Shown: in pieces, positions 34,739 to 45,063 of the stretch
Layout: every line of letters starts with the position of its first letter
Position numbering within the stretch: position 1 is the stretch's first letter
NCBI GenBank assembly: GCA_019747815.1
Contig: JAIEQJ010000035.1
Location: 1-64,000, forward strand
Origin: Hyphomonadaceae bacterium
GTDB taxonomy: Bacteria; Pseudomonadota; Alphaproteobacteria; Rhizobiales; Hyphomicrobiaceae
Length of the DNA: 64,000 nucleotides
Direction: 5' to 3'
The notes under the pieces: generated by a model
Seen by the model: the letters and a program-made list of their open reading frames with translations, nothing else
What the model was told of the DNA's origin: nothing
The model's database searches: none
Program-made: the position numbers and the translations under genes

Positions 34739-35347
34739 TTGAAGACGCTTCTGGGGCTCAGCCGGGCCATTGATCGCTTCAACACCAGGCTGGGCATGGT
34801 GGTCGCCTGGGCCATTCTCATTGCCGTGCTCGTCAGCGCCGTCAATGCCATCGTCAGAAAAGTTTTCAATACCTCCTCCAACTCCTGGCTCGAGCTGCAG
34901 TGGGTCCTGTTCGGTGTCGTCTTCCTGCTGTGCGCGCCATGGACCCTGCTGTCGAACGAGCACATTCGCATCGACATCGTGAACACTTTTTTTCCCAAGC
35001 GCGTCCGGGATTGGATCGACGTCTTCGGACACATCTTCTTCCTCATCCCGGTGGCCGCGCTGATCACCTATCTCGGGTGGCCGTATTTCTGGCTTTCATT
35101 TCTGCAGGACGAGCAGTCCACCAATGCCGGCGGCCTGCCGGTGTATCCCTCCAAGCTCCTGATACCCCTGGGCTTCACCCTGCTCCTGGTGCAAGGCTTC
35201 TCGGAGCTCATCAAGCGCATCGCCATCATCAAGGGGGATCTTCAGGACACCGTCAGCGGCGGAGGCCATCACGCCGCCGCCGAGGCCGAGGCCGAGCGCG
35301 TCATCCAGGCCGCCAAGGAGGAAGCCGACCAGCGTGGCCGTGCCTAG
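34739..35347 (+). CDS. TRAP transporter small membrane subunit (DctQ-like), set 1
   Basis: A 202-residue inner-membrane protein with four hydrophobic helices, the Q subunit of a tripartite ATP-independent periplasmic transporter. Typical features are NSWLELQWVLFGVVFLLCA and the conserved NEHIRIDIV before the third helix. The start is TTG at 34739, preceded by an ideal GGGAGGAG; no ATG is near. A charged tail (AEAEAERVIQAAKEEADQ) follows the last helix. It pairs with the M subunit 60 bases downstream and is a paralogue of the gene at 37758. Confidence 0.92.
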   Translation: MKTLLGLSRAIDRFNTRLGMVVAWAILIAVLVSAVNAIVRKVFNTSSNSWLELQWVLFGVVFLLCAPWTLLSNEHIRIDIVNTFFPKRVRDWIDVFGHIFFLIPVAALITYLGWPYFWLSFLQDEQSTNAGGLPVYPSKLLIPLGFTLLLVQGFSELIKRIAIIKGDLQDTVSGGGHHAAAEAEAERVIQAAKEEADQRGRA

Positions 35348-35407
35348 CGCGGCCGATCCGCAAACCACCCGCAAATTCCTTGAGACACAGCCGCCGGAGC
35401 ATTCGAG

Positions 35408-37372
35408 ATGGCCGATTTCGTAGCGCAAAACATGGCTCCGATCATGTTTGCGTCCCTCGTGGTCTTTTTGCTGATCGGCTATCCGGTCGCATTCTCGCTT
35501 GCGGCGGTCGGCATCGTCTATTTCATCATCGGGGTGGAAGTGGCCCCGCTGTCCCACGGCACGATCACGCTGTCATGGCCGCTGCTGGGGTCCCTGCCGC
35601 ATCGGCTCTACGCCATCGTCAACAACGACGTGCTGCTGGCCATCCCGTTCTTTACGCTCATGGGCCTCATCCTCGAACGGTCGGGGATGGCCGAGGACCT
35701 GCTGGACACCATCGGCCAGTTGTTCGGCACGATCCGCGGCGGCTTGGCCTATGCGGTGATCTTTGTCGGCGCGCTTTTGGCCGCGACCACGGGCGTCGTC
35801 GCCGCCTCGGTGATTTCCATGGGGCTGATCTCGCTGCCGATCATGCTGCGCTACGGCTATGATAGGCGCGTCGCCAGCGGCGTGATCGCGGCATCCGGCA
35901 CGCTGGCCCAGATCATCCCGCCATCGCTGGTGTTGATCGTGATGGCCGACCAGCTCGGCCGGTCGGTCGGCGACATGTACGAAGGCGCCTTCATCCCGGG
36001 GCTCGTGCTGTCGGCGCTCTATGCGAGCTATATCTTTCTCGTCACCAAGATCTCCCCCGACGCCGCGCCGGGACTGCCGGAGGACGCCGTCGGCTTCCGC
36101 GAGGCGAACGGCAGTCGGGGCCTCACCTCCTTGGCCATCCTCACCGTCGTCTCGGGGCTGGTCGGCTACTTCGTCATTCGCACGCAATCCTATCGCGGCG
36201 CCGATTTCGTCGTCCTGACGATGGCGGTTTCGATCCTGTTTGCTTTTGCGGTTGCGGTGCTGAACTGGATCGTCGGCAAGATCACCGGCCTACGCTTCCT
36301 GTCGCATCTGGCGCAGCAGGTCACCTTCGTGATGGTGCCGCCCCTGTTCCTCATCTTCCTGGTGCTCGGCACCATATTCATTGGTGTTGCCACCCCCACC
36401 GAGGGCGGCGCCATGGGCGCGACGGGGGCGATCCTGCTCGCCATCTTCAAGCGCTGGCTCGACGGCAACCCCAACCGGTTCAATCTGACCCTGCTCAGGT
36501 CGGCGGTGGAAGCCACGGCCAAGCTTTCTGCCTTTGTCGTGTTCATCCTGGTCGGCGCGCGCATCTTCTCGCTGACGTTCTACGGCGTGAATGGCCACGT
36601 GTGGGTGGAGCACCTCCTGACGTCGCTGCCCGGCGGGCAGATCGGCTTCCTGGTCTTCATCAATATTCTGGTGTTCCTGCTCGCGTTCTTTCTCGACTTC
36701 TTCGAGATCGCCTTCATCGTCATTCCCCTCATCGGGCCGGCGGCGGAGAAGATTGGCATCGACCTCATCTGGCTCGGCGTCATGCTCGGCGTGAACATGC
36801 AGACGAGCTTCATGCATCCGCCCTTTGGCTTTGCCCTGTTCTACCTTCGCTCGGTTGCGGCCAAGGAGCCTTACAAGGACAGGGTCACCGGGGCGACGAT
36901 GGAGCCGGTGACCACGGGACAGATCTACTGGGGCGCCGTGCCGTTTGTGGTGATCCAGTGCATCATGGTGGGCCTAGTGATCGCCTTCCCGCAAATGGTC
37001 ATGCACTACAAGAGCAGCGTGCCCACGGTGGATCCGAGCCAGATCGAAATTCGCATTCCCTCGTTCGGCTTGCCCCCCGGCGCCCCTGGTGGGCTGAACC
37101 TGCCGGCCCCGCCCGGCCTTACGCCGCCGCCCGATCTTGTTGCACCGTCCCAATCGAGTGCGCCAGCGGCTGCGCCAGCCCTGCCGCCCGGGCCGCCGCC
37201 CGGTCTCGGCCAGCTCTCGCCCGATCTGACCCCGCCACCTCAACCCGCCGCGCCTCCAGCATCGCCGCGGGTGCACTCGGATGTGCCGCAGCCGCTGCCG
37301 CCAGGGCTTGCGCCTGCGCCTGACAGTGTTCCTCCCGGGGAGGCGAAGCCGCCTCCAGGTCCAAGGAGCTGA
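35408..37372 (+). CDS. TRAP transporter large membrane subunit (DctM-like) with proline-rich tail, set 1
   Basis: A 654-residue M subunit that carries substrate and sodium across the inner membrane. About twelve to fourteen helices are visible, with family motifs IPFFTLMGLILERSGMA, ISLPIMLRYGYDRRVASG and ASGTLAQIIPPSLVLI. A loop of about 40 residues after helix eight is longer than in set 2. After the last helix (about residue 535) comes a tail of about 110 residues made mostly of Pro, Ala and Gly, opening with VDPSQIEIRIPSFGLPPG. The mannitol/chloroaromatic (FcbT3) branch is the best match; the substrate is unknown, a carboxylate or keto acid being likely. Confidence 0.92.
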   Translation: MADFVAQNMAPIMFASLVVFLLIGYPVAFSLAAVGIVYFIIGVEVAPLSHGTITLSWPLLGSLPHRLYAIVNNDVLLAIPFFTLMGLILERSGMAEDLLDTIGQLFGTIRGGLAYAVIFVGALLAATTGVVAASVISMGLISLPIMLRYGYDRRVASGVIAASGTLAQIIPPSLVLIVMADQLGRSVGDMYEGAFIPGLVLSALYASYIFLVTKISPDAAPGLPEDAVGFREANGSRGLTSLAILTVVSGLVGYFVIRTQSYRGADFVVLTMAVSILFAFAVAVLNWIVGKITGLRFLSHLAQQVTFVMVPPLFLIFLVLGTIFIGVATPTEGGAMGATGAILLAIFKRWLDGNPNRFNLTLLRSAVEATAKLSAFVVFILVGARIFSLTFYGVNGHVWVEHLLTSLPGGQIGFLVFINILVFLLAFFLDFFEIAFIVIPLIGPAAEKIGIDLIWLGVMLGVNMQTSFMHPPFGFALFYLRSVAAKEPYKDRVTGATMEPVTTGQIYWGAVPFVVIQCIMVGLVIAFPQMVMHYKSSVPTVDPSQIEIRIPSFGLPPGAPGGLNLPAPPGLTPPPDLVAPSQSSAPAAAPALPPGPPPGLGQLSPDLTPPPQPAAPPASPRVHSDVPQPLPPGLAPAPDSVPPGEAKPPPGPRS

Positions 37373-37757
37373 GCAGGGCTGCACCCGGCACAGCATGGTG
37401 GCCCCTTCGGCGTATAGGCCCAGGGCGGATGCTCAGCAGGGTCGCTCGCGCCTGTCGTTGCACAAGGTCTATGCACGCGTGCGGACAGGCTGTTCGCCCC
37501 AAATTTGGTCGGGCCGCTAGGCCTTTGGCGCTCCCCGGGGTGGCGTCGCGGAGCTTTGCACCGGAGCGGGCATTCACCATGGCCCAGGCGGCCCCGCTTA
37601 ACGTGGCAGTTCGCCTATAGTATGTGTTCACGCTATCAAGGGACCGCCGTATCGGTGTGCCGTCTTCGATGCCCGTTGTGTCGGCATCGCGCGAGCCGGT
37701 TGCGGAAAGGGTCGAAGAGCCGGCTTGAACGGCCTCGAGGAAGAAGGGGAGGGATGC
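37373..37757. other. 385-base gap between the two TRAP QM pairs
   Basis: No convincing gene. The strip around 37610-37640 (GCCTATAGTATGTGTTCACG) is locally AT-rich and could be a promoter for the second pair. The only strong local signal is the ribosome-binding site GGGGAGGGA just before the TTG at 37758. I see no terminator after the first pair. Confidence 0.4.
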
Positions 37758-38366
37758 TTGCAGGCGCTTTTGGCGTTCAGCCGAGCTGTCGATGAATTCG
37801 GTCGATGGCTCAGTCGCATTGCGGTGTGGCTCGTCTTGCTCGCTGCCTTGCTCAGCGCGTTCAACGCCTTCTTCCGATACTTCATCAACGAGATCATCAT
37901 CCTGGCGCGCAGGTACGAGCAGCTCGGCATGCTGCAGAGCCTGCTCGATTGGTACGGCAGGAACTCCAACGCCTTCCTCGAGGCGCAGTGGTACATGTTC
38001 GGCGTCATGGCCATGTTCGGCGCGGCCTATACGCTCAAGGTCAACGAGCATGTCAGAGTGGACCTCGTCTACGGCTGGGTGTCGGAACGCACGCGGACGT
38101 GGATCGACTTGATCGGCGGCATCGTCTGCCTGCTGCCGATGTGCGCGGTGCTCGCCTATCTCACCTGGCCATGGTTCGTCGACTCCTGGCACAGCGGGGA
38201 AATTTCCACCAATGCCGGCGGTCTCGTGCGCTGGCCCGCCAAGCTCATTCTGCCGGTGGGTTTCGCGCTGGTTTTCCTGCAGGGCGTTTCCGAGATCATC
38301 AAGTGCGTTGCCGCCCTCAAGACTGATTATGTGCGCGAGCACGCCTACGAGAAGCCGCTGCAATGA
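37758..38366 (+). CDS. TRAP transporter small membrane subunit (DctQ-like), set 2
   Basis: Second Q subunit, 202 residues when started at the TTG at 37758, which has GGGGAGGGA upstream and gives a start (QALLAFSRAVDEFGRWL) parallel to that of the first Q subunit; a longer frame from 37725 is less likely. Four helices, with NAFLEAQWYMFGVMAMFG and KVNEHVRVDLVYGWVSER. It has an extra loop (about 45-65) that set 1 lacks. The stop overlaps the start of the M subunit by four bases (ATGA), indicating coupled translation. Confidence 0.92.
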   Translation: MQALLAFSRAVDEFGRWLSRIAVWLVLLAALLSAFNAFFRYFINEIIILARRYEQLGMLQSLLDWYGRNSNAFLEAQWYMFGVMAMFGAAYTLKVNEHVRVDLVYGWVSERTRTWIDLIGGIVCLLPMCAVLAYLTWPWFVDSWHSGEISTNAGGLVRWPAKLILPVGFALVFLQGVSEIIKCVAALKTDYVREHAYEKPLQ

Positions 38367-40000
38367 TCCAGTTCATTTCCCACAACATGGCCCCGCTGAT
38401 GTTCGGGGGGCTCGTCATCGGCATGATCATGGGCTACCCGGCCGCCTTCTCGATCGGCGCCGTCGGCCTGTTCTTCGGGCTCATCGGCATCGAGCTGGGG
38501 CTCATCAGTCCGATCTTTCTCGGCAACCTTACCTTTCAGATGTTTTCGGTGATCTCCAACGATCTGCTGCTGGCGATCCCGTTCTTCACCCTGATGGGCG
38601 CCATTCTTGAGCGATGCGGCCTGGCGGAGGACTTGCTCGAAGGCTTCGGCCAGCTGTTCGGCGGCCTGCGTGGCGGGCTCTCCTACGCGGTGATCCTCGT
38701 CGGGGCGGTGCTCGGCGCCATCACCGGCACGGTGGCCGCATCGGTGATCGCCATGGGTCTCATCTCGCTGCCGATCATGTTGAAGTACGGCTACTCGGTG
38801 CGCCACACGACCGGCGTCATCGCCGCATCCGGCACCATCACCCAGCTCGTTCCCCCATCGCTGGTGCTGGTCGTTCTTGCCGACCAGCTCGGCAAATCCG
38901 TGGGCGACATGTATCTGGGCGCCATCGGACCAAGCCTCATCCAGATCGCGCTGTTCTGCGGCTGGGTCTTCCTTCTCAGCATCTTCCGCCCGCACGAGGT
39001 TCCGGCCCTGCCGCCTGAAGCCCGCACCCTGCGGGGCTGGCCGCTGCTGTGGAAATGCACGAGGGGTATGGTGCCCTCGCTGATCCTGATCTTTCTTGTG
39101 CTCGGCACCATCTTCATGGGGCTGGCGACGCCGACCGAGGCCGGCGCGATGGGCGTGGTCGGCGCATTGGTGCTTGCCGCCTTGAATCGACGCCTGAGCT
39201 GGCCGCTGCTCTGGCAGGGCATGGAAACCACCATGCGCATCACGGCCTTTGTGGTCTTCATCCTGCTTGGCGCCCGTACGTTCAGCCTCGTCTTCCAGGG
39301 CGTCGGCGGCAAGGAATGGATCGAGGGCCTGCTGACCAATCTGCCCGGCGGGCAGGCGGGCTTCCTGATCTTCGTCAACATCTTCGTGTTCATTCTGGCG
39401 TTCTTCCTCGATTTCTTCGAGATCGCCTTCATCGTCATCCCGCTGCTGGCCCCTGCCGCCGAGAAGCTCGGCATCGATCTGATCTGGTTCGGCGTGCTGC
39501 TCGGCGCGAATATGCAGACGAGCTTCATGCACCCGCCGTTCGGCTTCGCGCTGTTTTATCTGCGCGGCATCGCTCCACGCGATATTGTGCCGAGCAGCGA
39601 CATCTATTGGGGCGCCATCCCTTGGGTGGTCCTGCAGCTCATGCTGGTCGCCATCGTCATCTACTGGCCCCAATCGGTAACCTACTGGATCGACAGTGGT
39701 CCGAAGGTCGATCCCGACAAGATCGAGATCCGCATCCCCTCCCTCGGTCTCCCGGGTACGCCCAACTTCGGCCTGCCGCCCGGCATCGGTGCACCGGATT
39801 TCACCCCGCCCTCGGGCAACCCGAGCCTGCAGGCGCCGCCCGTGATCCCCGCACCGCCCCCGTCGGCGGCGCCCACTCCGGAGCCCGCATCGGGCACCCA
39901 GCCGCACCACCCTGCGCCCGGCAACGAGCCGCGGGCCGCTGTCGTCCCACTGGCCGGCACAGGCCCGCCAGCGAGCGATGTACGGCCCAGACCCGACTAG
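38363..40000 (+). CDS. TRAP transporter large membrane subunit (DctM-like) with proline-rich tail, set 2
   Basis: Second M subunit, 545 residues, clearly paralogous to the one at 35408: IPFFTLMGAILERCGLA, ISLPIMLKYGYSVRHTTG, and the TRAP signature ASGTITQLVPPSLVLV. After the last helix (about residue 445) it has its own Pro/Ala-rich tail of about 90 residues that begins VDPDKIEIRIPSLGLPG, the same opening as set 1. Set 2 is followed by a bidirectional terminator, beyond which the only periplasmic receptor gene of the region is encoded in the opposite direction. Confidence 0.93.
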   Translation: MIQFISHNMAPLMFGGLVIGMIMGYPAAFSIGAVGLFFGLIGIELGLISPIFLGNLTFQMFSVISNDLLLAIPFFTLMGAILERCGLAEDLLEGFGQLFGGLRGGLSYAVILVGAVLGAITGTVAASVIAMGLISLPIMLKYGYSVRHTTGVIAASGTITQLVPPSLVLVVLADQLGKSVGDMYLGAIGPSLIQIALFCGWVFLLSIFRPHEVPALPPEARTLRGWPLLWKCTRGMVPSLILIFLVLGTIFMGLATPTEAGAMGVVGALVLAALNRRLSWPLLWQGMETTMRITAFVVFILLGARTFSLVFQGVGGKEWIEGLLTNLPGGQAGFLIFVNIFVFILAFFLDFFEIAFIVIPLLAPAAEKLGIDLIWFGVLLGANMQTSFMHPPFGFALFYLRGIAPRDIVPSSDIYWGAIPWVVLQLMLVAIVIYWPQSVTYWIDSGPKVDPDKIEIRIPSLGLPGTPNFGLPPGIGAPDFTPPSGNPSLQAPPVIPAPPPSAAPTPEPASGTQPHHPAPGNEPRAAVVPLAGTGPPASDVRPRPD

Positions 40001-40054
40001 ACGAGACCCGGCTAGACCGGGCTCGACCGGACCCGAGGCGCGCGGCTAGGCATG

Positions 40055-40090
40055 AAAAAAGCCCCGGACGGCGTCGCCGTCCGGGGCTTT
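40055..40090. terminator. Bidirectional rho-independent terminator between TRAP M subunit and TRAP receptor
   Basis: Perfect 13-base stem AGCCCCGGACGGC/GCCGTCCGGGGCT (40060-40072 and 40076-40088) with a 3-base loop. On the minus strand it is followed by six T (bases 40055-40060 are A), an ideal terminator for the receptor gene; on the plus strand only three T follow. Confidence 0.92.
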
Positions 40091-40115
40091 GCTGTCAGCT
40101 CGCGAAGATTGCCGC

Positions 40116-41586
<1,471 letters not shown>

Positions 41587-42468
41587 ATGAAGGAGTTCGA
41601 AGTCCGCCCCGATCCGGACGACCCCCGGCTGTCGGTCGCCGTTGCCGGCATCGACCAGGACGGGAAGGCCGTAGCGACAGCGGTTGTCACCGAGCGCCCT
41701 CTGACCCTGTTTCTGAACGCCCGCGAAATCGTCACCATGATGACCATTGGCGACCGGCCGGACCTGCTGGCGGTGGGCTATCTCCTCAACCAGAACATGC
41801 TGAAGGCCGACGACGAGATCACGGCCGTGGACTACGAGGAGGACATTGCCACCGTCGTGGTCCGTACCCGGCGCCAGACCAGCTTCGAGGACAAGCTGAG
41901 GAAGAAGACCCAGACCTCGGGCTGCGCCCAGGGCACGGTGTTCGGCGACCTCATGGAGGAGTTCGACAGCATCGTCCTGGACCCGCATGCCCGGGTGAAG
42001 ACGTCGTGGCTCTACCAGCTCACGAAGAAGATCAACACCGCGCCCAGCCTGTACCTGAAGGCCGGCGCCATTCACGGCTGTGTGCTCGCCAAGGAGGACA
42101 GGCCGCTGCTCTACATGGAGGACGTCGGACGTCACAATGCGGTCGACAAGATTGCCGGCTACATGTTCCTGAACGGCGTCAGCCCACACGACAAGATCTT
42201 CTACACCACCGGTCGGCTGACATCGGAAATGGTCATCAAGACCGTGAAGATGCGCATCCCGATCCTGGTCTCGCGCTCGGGCTTCACGGCCTGGGGCGTG
42301 GAGCTGGCGCGCAAGTCTGGCCTGACCCTGATCGGCCGCGCCCGGGGAAAACGCTTCGTGGCGCTTTCGGGCATGGAGCGGCTTGTGTTCGACGCCGACC
42401 CCAGGCAGGCCGAGGACGAGGACCGCAGGCATGTCCGCAAGAGCAGCCATGCGGAGGCGATCGACTAG
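41587..42468 (+). CDS. fdhD: Formate dehydrogenase accessory sulphurtransferase FdhD
   Basis: A 293-residue protein that passes sulphur from a cysteine desulphurase to the molybdenum cofactor of formate dehydrogenase. Motifs: VTERPLTLFLNAREIVTMM at the start, a typical MEDVGRHNAVDKIAGY and TTGRLTSEMVIK, and the ISRS/VSRSGFTAWGVELA end. The cysteine loop reads SGCAQGT with only C113; the second Cys of the usual CxxC is Gly, as in some FdhD relatives. ATG at 41587 gives the family start. It precedes mobA by 4 bases, so the three genes are a maturation operon. Confidence 0.93.
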   Translation: MKEFEVRPDPDDPRLSVAVAGIDQDGKAVATAVVTERPLTLFLNAREIVTMMTIGDRPDLLAVGYLLNQNMLKADDEITAVDYEEDIATVVVRTRRQTSFEDKLRKKTQTSGCAQGTVFGDLMEEFDSIVLDPHARVKTSWLYQLTKKINTAPSLYLKAGAIHGCVLAKEDRPLLYMEDVGRHNAVDKIAGYMFLNGVSPHDKIFYTTGRLTSEMVIKTVKMRIPILVSRSGFTAWGVELARKSGLTLIGRARGKRFVALSGMERLVFDADPRQAEDEDRRHVRKSSHAEAID

Positions 42469-42472
42469 GGCG

Positions 42473-43120
42473 ATGACCGACGGCACTGCCACCTCCGCCA
42501 CCATGGGCGTCGTCCTGGCCGGCGGCCAGTCGCGCCGCATGGGCGGAGGCGACAAGGGCCTGCTGGACCTCGCCGGCAAGCCGATGCTGGGTCATGTCAT
42601 CGATCGGCTGAAACCGCAGGTCGACCGCGTCATCATCAACGCCAATGGCGATCCGCAGCGCTTCGCCTGGCTCGGCCTTCCCGTGGCGCCCGATACCGTC
42701 ACGGGCTTTGTGGGTCCGCTCGCCGGCGTCCTGGCCGGCATGCGCTGGGCGGCGGCCCATGCACCTGCGGCGCACTGGATCGCCACGGCCGCGGGCGACG
42801 CCCCGATGCTGCCTCTAGACCTGGTGTCCCGGATGATCGCCGCAGTGGAAGCCCGCACCAATGCCATTGCGCTGGCCCGCTCCGCCGGCGGGCTGCATCC
42901 CGTCATCGGCCTGTGGCCGGTCGCGCTTGCCGACGACCTGGAGGCTGCGCTCGCACAGGGGGTGCGCAAGGTGCTGCACTGGACGGACCGGCATGGTACC
43001 GTCCCCGTCGATTTTCCGATGGCGCGGCTCGGCGGCACCGAGATCGATCCGTTCTTCAACGCCAATACTCCCCAAGACCTCGACACATTGCGCGCCATGC
43101 TGGCAAGGGCAGCGACATGA
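42473..43120 (+). CDS. mobA: Molybdenum cofactor guanylyltransferase MobA
   Basis: A 215-residue enzyme that attaches GMP to Mo-molybdopterin. The nucleotide-binding start is VVLAGGQSRRMGGGDKGLL and the metal site is ATAAGDAPMLP; NANTPQDLDTL closes the fold. The ATG at 42473 is 4 bases after fdhD and its stop overlaps the mobB start (ATGA). Bis-MGD made by MobA is the cofactor form needed by formate dehydrogenases, in keeping with fdhD upstream. Confidence 0.95.
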   Translation: MTDGTATSATMGVVLAGGQSRRMGGGDKGLLDLAGKPMLGHVIDRLKPQVDRVIINANGDPQRFAWLGLPVAPDTVTGFVGPLAGVLAGMRWAAAHAPAAHWIATAAGDAPMLPLDLVSRMIAAVEARTNAIALARSAGGLHPVIGLWPVALADDLEAALAQGVRKVLHWTDRHGTVPVDFPMARLGGTEIDPFFNANTPQDLDTLRAMLARAAT

Positions 43121-43677
43121 AACCGGCTGGCCGTCTCAAGACCCCCGTCATTGGCATTGCGGGATGGAAGAAGTCCGGCAAGACGACGCTGGTGACGCGC
43201 CTGATTGCCGAGTTCACGCAGCGCGGGCTCAGGGTCGCGACCGTCAAGCACGCGCATCACGACTTCCAGATCGACGAGCAGGAGACCGACAGCGCGCGCC
43301 ATCGCCGCGCCGGTGCCGGACAGGTGGCCATCGTGTCGGCCAAACGCTGGGCGCTCATCAATGAGCTGGGGAGTGCGCCGGAGCCCCCGCTGGAGGAGGT
43401 CGTTTCCTGGCTCGATCCTTGCGATCTCATCATTGTGGAAGGCTACAAGGCCGCGCCGATCCCCAAGATCGAGGTGCGTCGCAGCGCCGCCCTGTCGCAT
43501 GTGCCGCTCGCCGACAACGATCCATCGGTCTGCGCCATTGCAGCCGACTATGCCGTTGACGGCGGTCGGCTGCCGGCCTTTGCCCTTGATGACGTCGCCG
43601 CAATCGCAAATTTCATCGCCGAGACGGCAGGCTTGAAAGGGGTACGGCCGGTCGCGGCCACGACGCCTGGCCAATAG
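43117..43677 (+). CDS. mobB: Molybdopterin-guanine dinucleotide biosynthesis adaptor MobB
   Basis: A 186-residue GTP-binding protein that assists MobA. P-loop GWKKSGKTTLVTRLI at about 14-28, then TVKHAHHDFQIDEQETDSAR and the LIIVEGYK motif of the family. It begins inside the mobA stop. MobB is not strictly needed in enterobacteria but usually travels with mobA. Confidence 0.95.
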   Translation: MKPAGRLKTPVIGIAGWKKSGKTTLVTRLIAEFTQRGLRVATVKHAHHDFQIDEQETDSARHRRAGAGQVAIVSAKRWALINELGSAPEPPLEEVVSWLDPCDLIIVEGYKAAPIPKIEVRRSAALSHVPLADNDPSVCAIAADYAVDGGRLPAFALDDVAAIANFIAETAGLKGVRPVAATTPGQ

Positions 43678-43729
43678 CCGGACCGGCCTGCTGCTTGCGC
43701 GCCGCGGCGAGCCGCGGCCGCACGCGCGG

Positions 43730-43921
43730 TCAGCCGAGGTCGATCTCCTGCTCCACCACATGGTTGAGAGGGGTGCCCGCCGCCGTCAGCACCATTTTGA
43801 CCTTGAGCGGGCCTCGGCCGGGATTTCCTTCCCGGACGATTCGCTCGATCTCGCGCTGGGAGGTCACGCCCACGTGCTTCAGGAACTTGCGCAGCGATAT
43901 GTTGAACTTGTCTTCGTCCAT
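43730..43921 (-). CDS. DUF6494 family small protein
   Basis: A 63-residue charged cytosolic protein. MDEDKFNISLRKFLKHVG and TSQREIERIVRE are the recognisable DUF6494 core, ending in a short beta-rich part (VKMVLTAAGTPLNHVV). The ATG at 43921 has AGGAGA ten bases upstream and follows the cytochrome b stop by about 40 bases, so they form one operon. Function unknown; the association with formate-dehydrogenase-type cytochrome b suggests a role in that complex or its assembly. Confidence 0.8.
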   Translation of the reverse strand: MDEDKFNISLRKFLKHVGVTSQREIERIVREGNPGRGPLKVKMVLTAAGTPLNHVVEQEIDLG

Positions 43922-43962
43922 CTCATTTCTCCTCATATCCATGCCGTCGTCGCCCCTGCCGA

Positions 43963-44811
43963 TCATTCGGCAGGCGCCGCCGTGGGTACCTTGCCGCCGT
44001 CCGGCGCGGCCGCCTCGGTGCCCATGCGTTTCAGTTCCCGCTCGGCCCACAGGCTGTGGTGCTGCCGGGCCCAATTCGCATCGACACGGCCCGATCCCAT
44101 GGCCGCAAACGCGCCCTGAACGCCGACGGTGCGAATGATGGCATGGGCGAGGGTCACGCCGATCAGCACCCACGCTAGAGCGCCATGCCAGACGGCTGCA
44201 AGCTGCATGTCTTTGTCTGCTGTGGGCACCGGCAGGCCCAAGGTGCTGAGACCGGCGAGCGTTTTTGCCAACAGGTCCGTCCAGGGCAGAAGGAGTGCAA
44301 GACCCGTGATCGAGAGCAGGACACCGACTAGGATCGTCAACCAGAACAGCAGCTTCTGGCCGAGATTCAGCTTCCACGCCGCAGGGTTCACCCCGCGCAC
44401 GACCATGCCCCCGCCCTTGAGCAGCCAAATTGGATCGCGCCAATGCGGGAGGCTGTGGCGCACCCACAGCACGAAGGCCAGGACCAGGCCGAGCATGAAT
44501 GCAAACGCAACCTTGCCGTGCAGCGCCTTGCTCACGCGCAAAACCTCGGTAAAGCTAGAGTGGCCAAGCAGGGGCAGCAGCAGTCCGCGGCCGTAGCGCA
44601 CGGTAAGGCCGGTGAGCGCCAGGGCGATGAAAGATGTGGCCAGCAGCCAGTGGGCAAAACGCTCGATGGCGGAAAAGCGCACGACCGCAAACCCGGCCCA
44701 TCCCTTCTCGATGCGGATGCGCCCGCGCAGGAGGAAGAAAAGCGCCAGCAGGACGACCGCTCCGCCCACCATCCGGGGACCATGCGACAAGAGCGCCCCT
44801 CCAAACTCCAT
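43963..44811 (-). CDS. Formate dehydrogenase gamma-type cytochrome b subunit
   Basis: A 282-residue inner-membrane cytochrome b of the FdnI/FdoI (formate dehydrogenase gamma) family. A first helix near 10-30 is followed by FSAIERFAHWLLATSFIALALTG, HGKVAFAFMLGLVLAFVLW and WHGALAWVLIGVTLAHAIIRT, whose histidines (in ERFAHW, LHGK, WHG, LAHAI) are the expected heme ligands. It would pass electrons between a periplasmic formate-type molybdoenzyme and the quinone pool. Catalytic and iron-sulphur subunits are not in the window. GGAGGA precedes the ATG at 44811. Confidence 0.88.
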   Translation of the reverse strand: MEFGGALLSHGPRMVGGAVVLLALFFLLRGRIRIEKGWAGFAVVRFSAIERFAHWLLATSFIALALTGLTVRYGRGLLLPLLGHSSFTEVLRVSKALHGKVAFAFMLGLVLAFVLWVRHSLPHWRDPIWLLKGGGMVVRGVNPAAWKLNLGQKLLFWLTILVGVLLSITGLALLLPWTDLLAKTLAGLSTLGLPVPTADKDMQLAAVWHGALAWVLIGVTLAHAIIRTVGVQGAFAAMGSGRVDANWARQHHSLWAERELKRMGTEAAAPDGGKVPTAAPAE

Positions 44812-44951
44812 GGGTCATTCCTCCGAACACGCCGGCCGGGCTCAAGACACCAGGCATCTTAAGACCACAGGCATCCTGTCCGCGGCATTGTGCTATGCAA
44901 ACCCGCCGCCCCTCTACCGGCGCGCGGCGCTAGAGCTTGGCCCGTGTTCGT

Positions 44952-45011
44952 GGCATTATAAATGCCGACGCATTGGGCAGGGCAACACCGAAATTGCCGA
45001 ATGCGTCGGCA
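44952..45011 (+). promoter_or_regulatory. Nested inverted repeats in the moaA upstream region
   Basis: TGCCGACGCATT (44963-44974) and AATGCGTCGGCA (45000-45011) are perfect 12-base inverted copies 25 bases apart, ending 52 bases before the moaA start. The left arm overlaps a small palindrome, GGCATT-ATA-AATGCC (44952-44966), that also contains a TATAAAT promoter-like string. It could be a paired operator or a leader hairpin. It resembles neither a ModE site nor the known Moco riboswitch as far as I can judge. Confidence 0.5.
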
Positions 45012-45063
45012 AGTCCTTGCCTAGCGACGACAAGAACCAAGCCAGCCCGCCCCCGAGAGCTGA

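Noticed and set aside
44812-45063. Moco riboswitch upstream of moaA
   Set aside because: The hairpin seen is a simple inverted repeat without the multi-stem layout of the known motif, which is mostly found outside this group.
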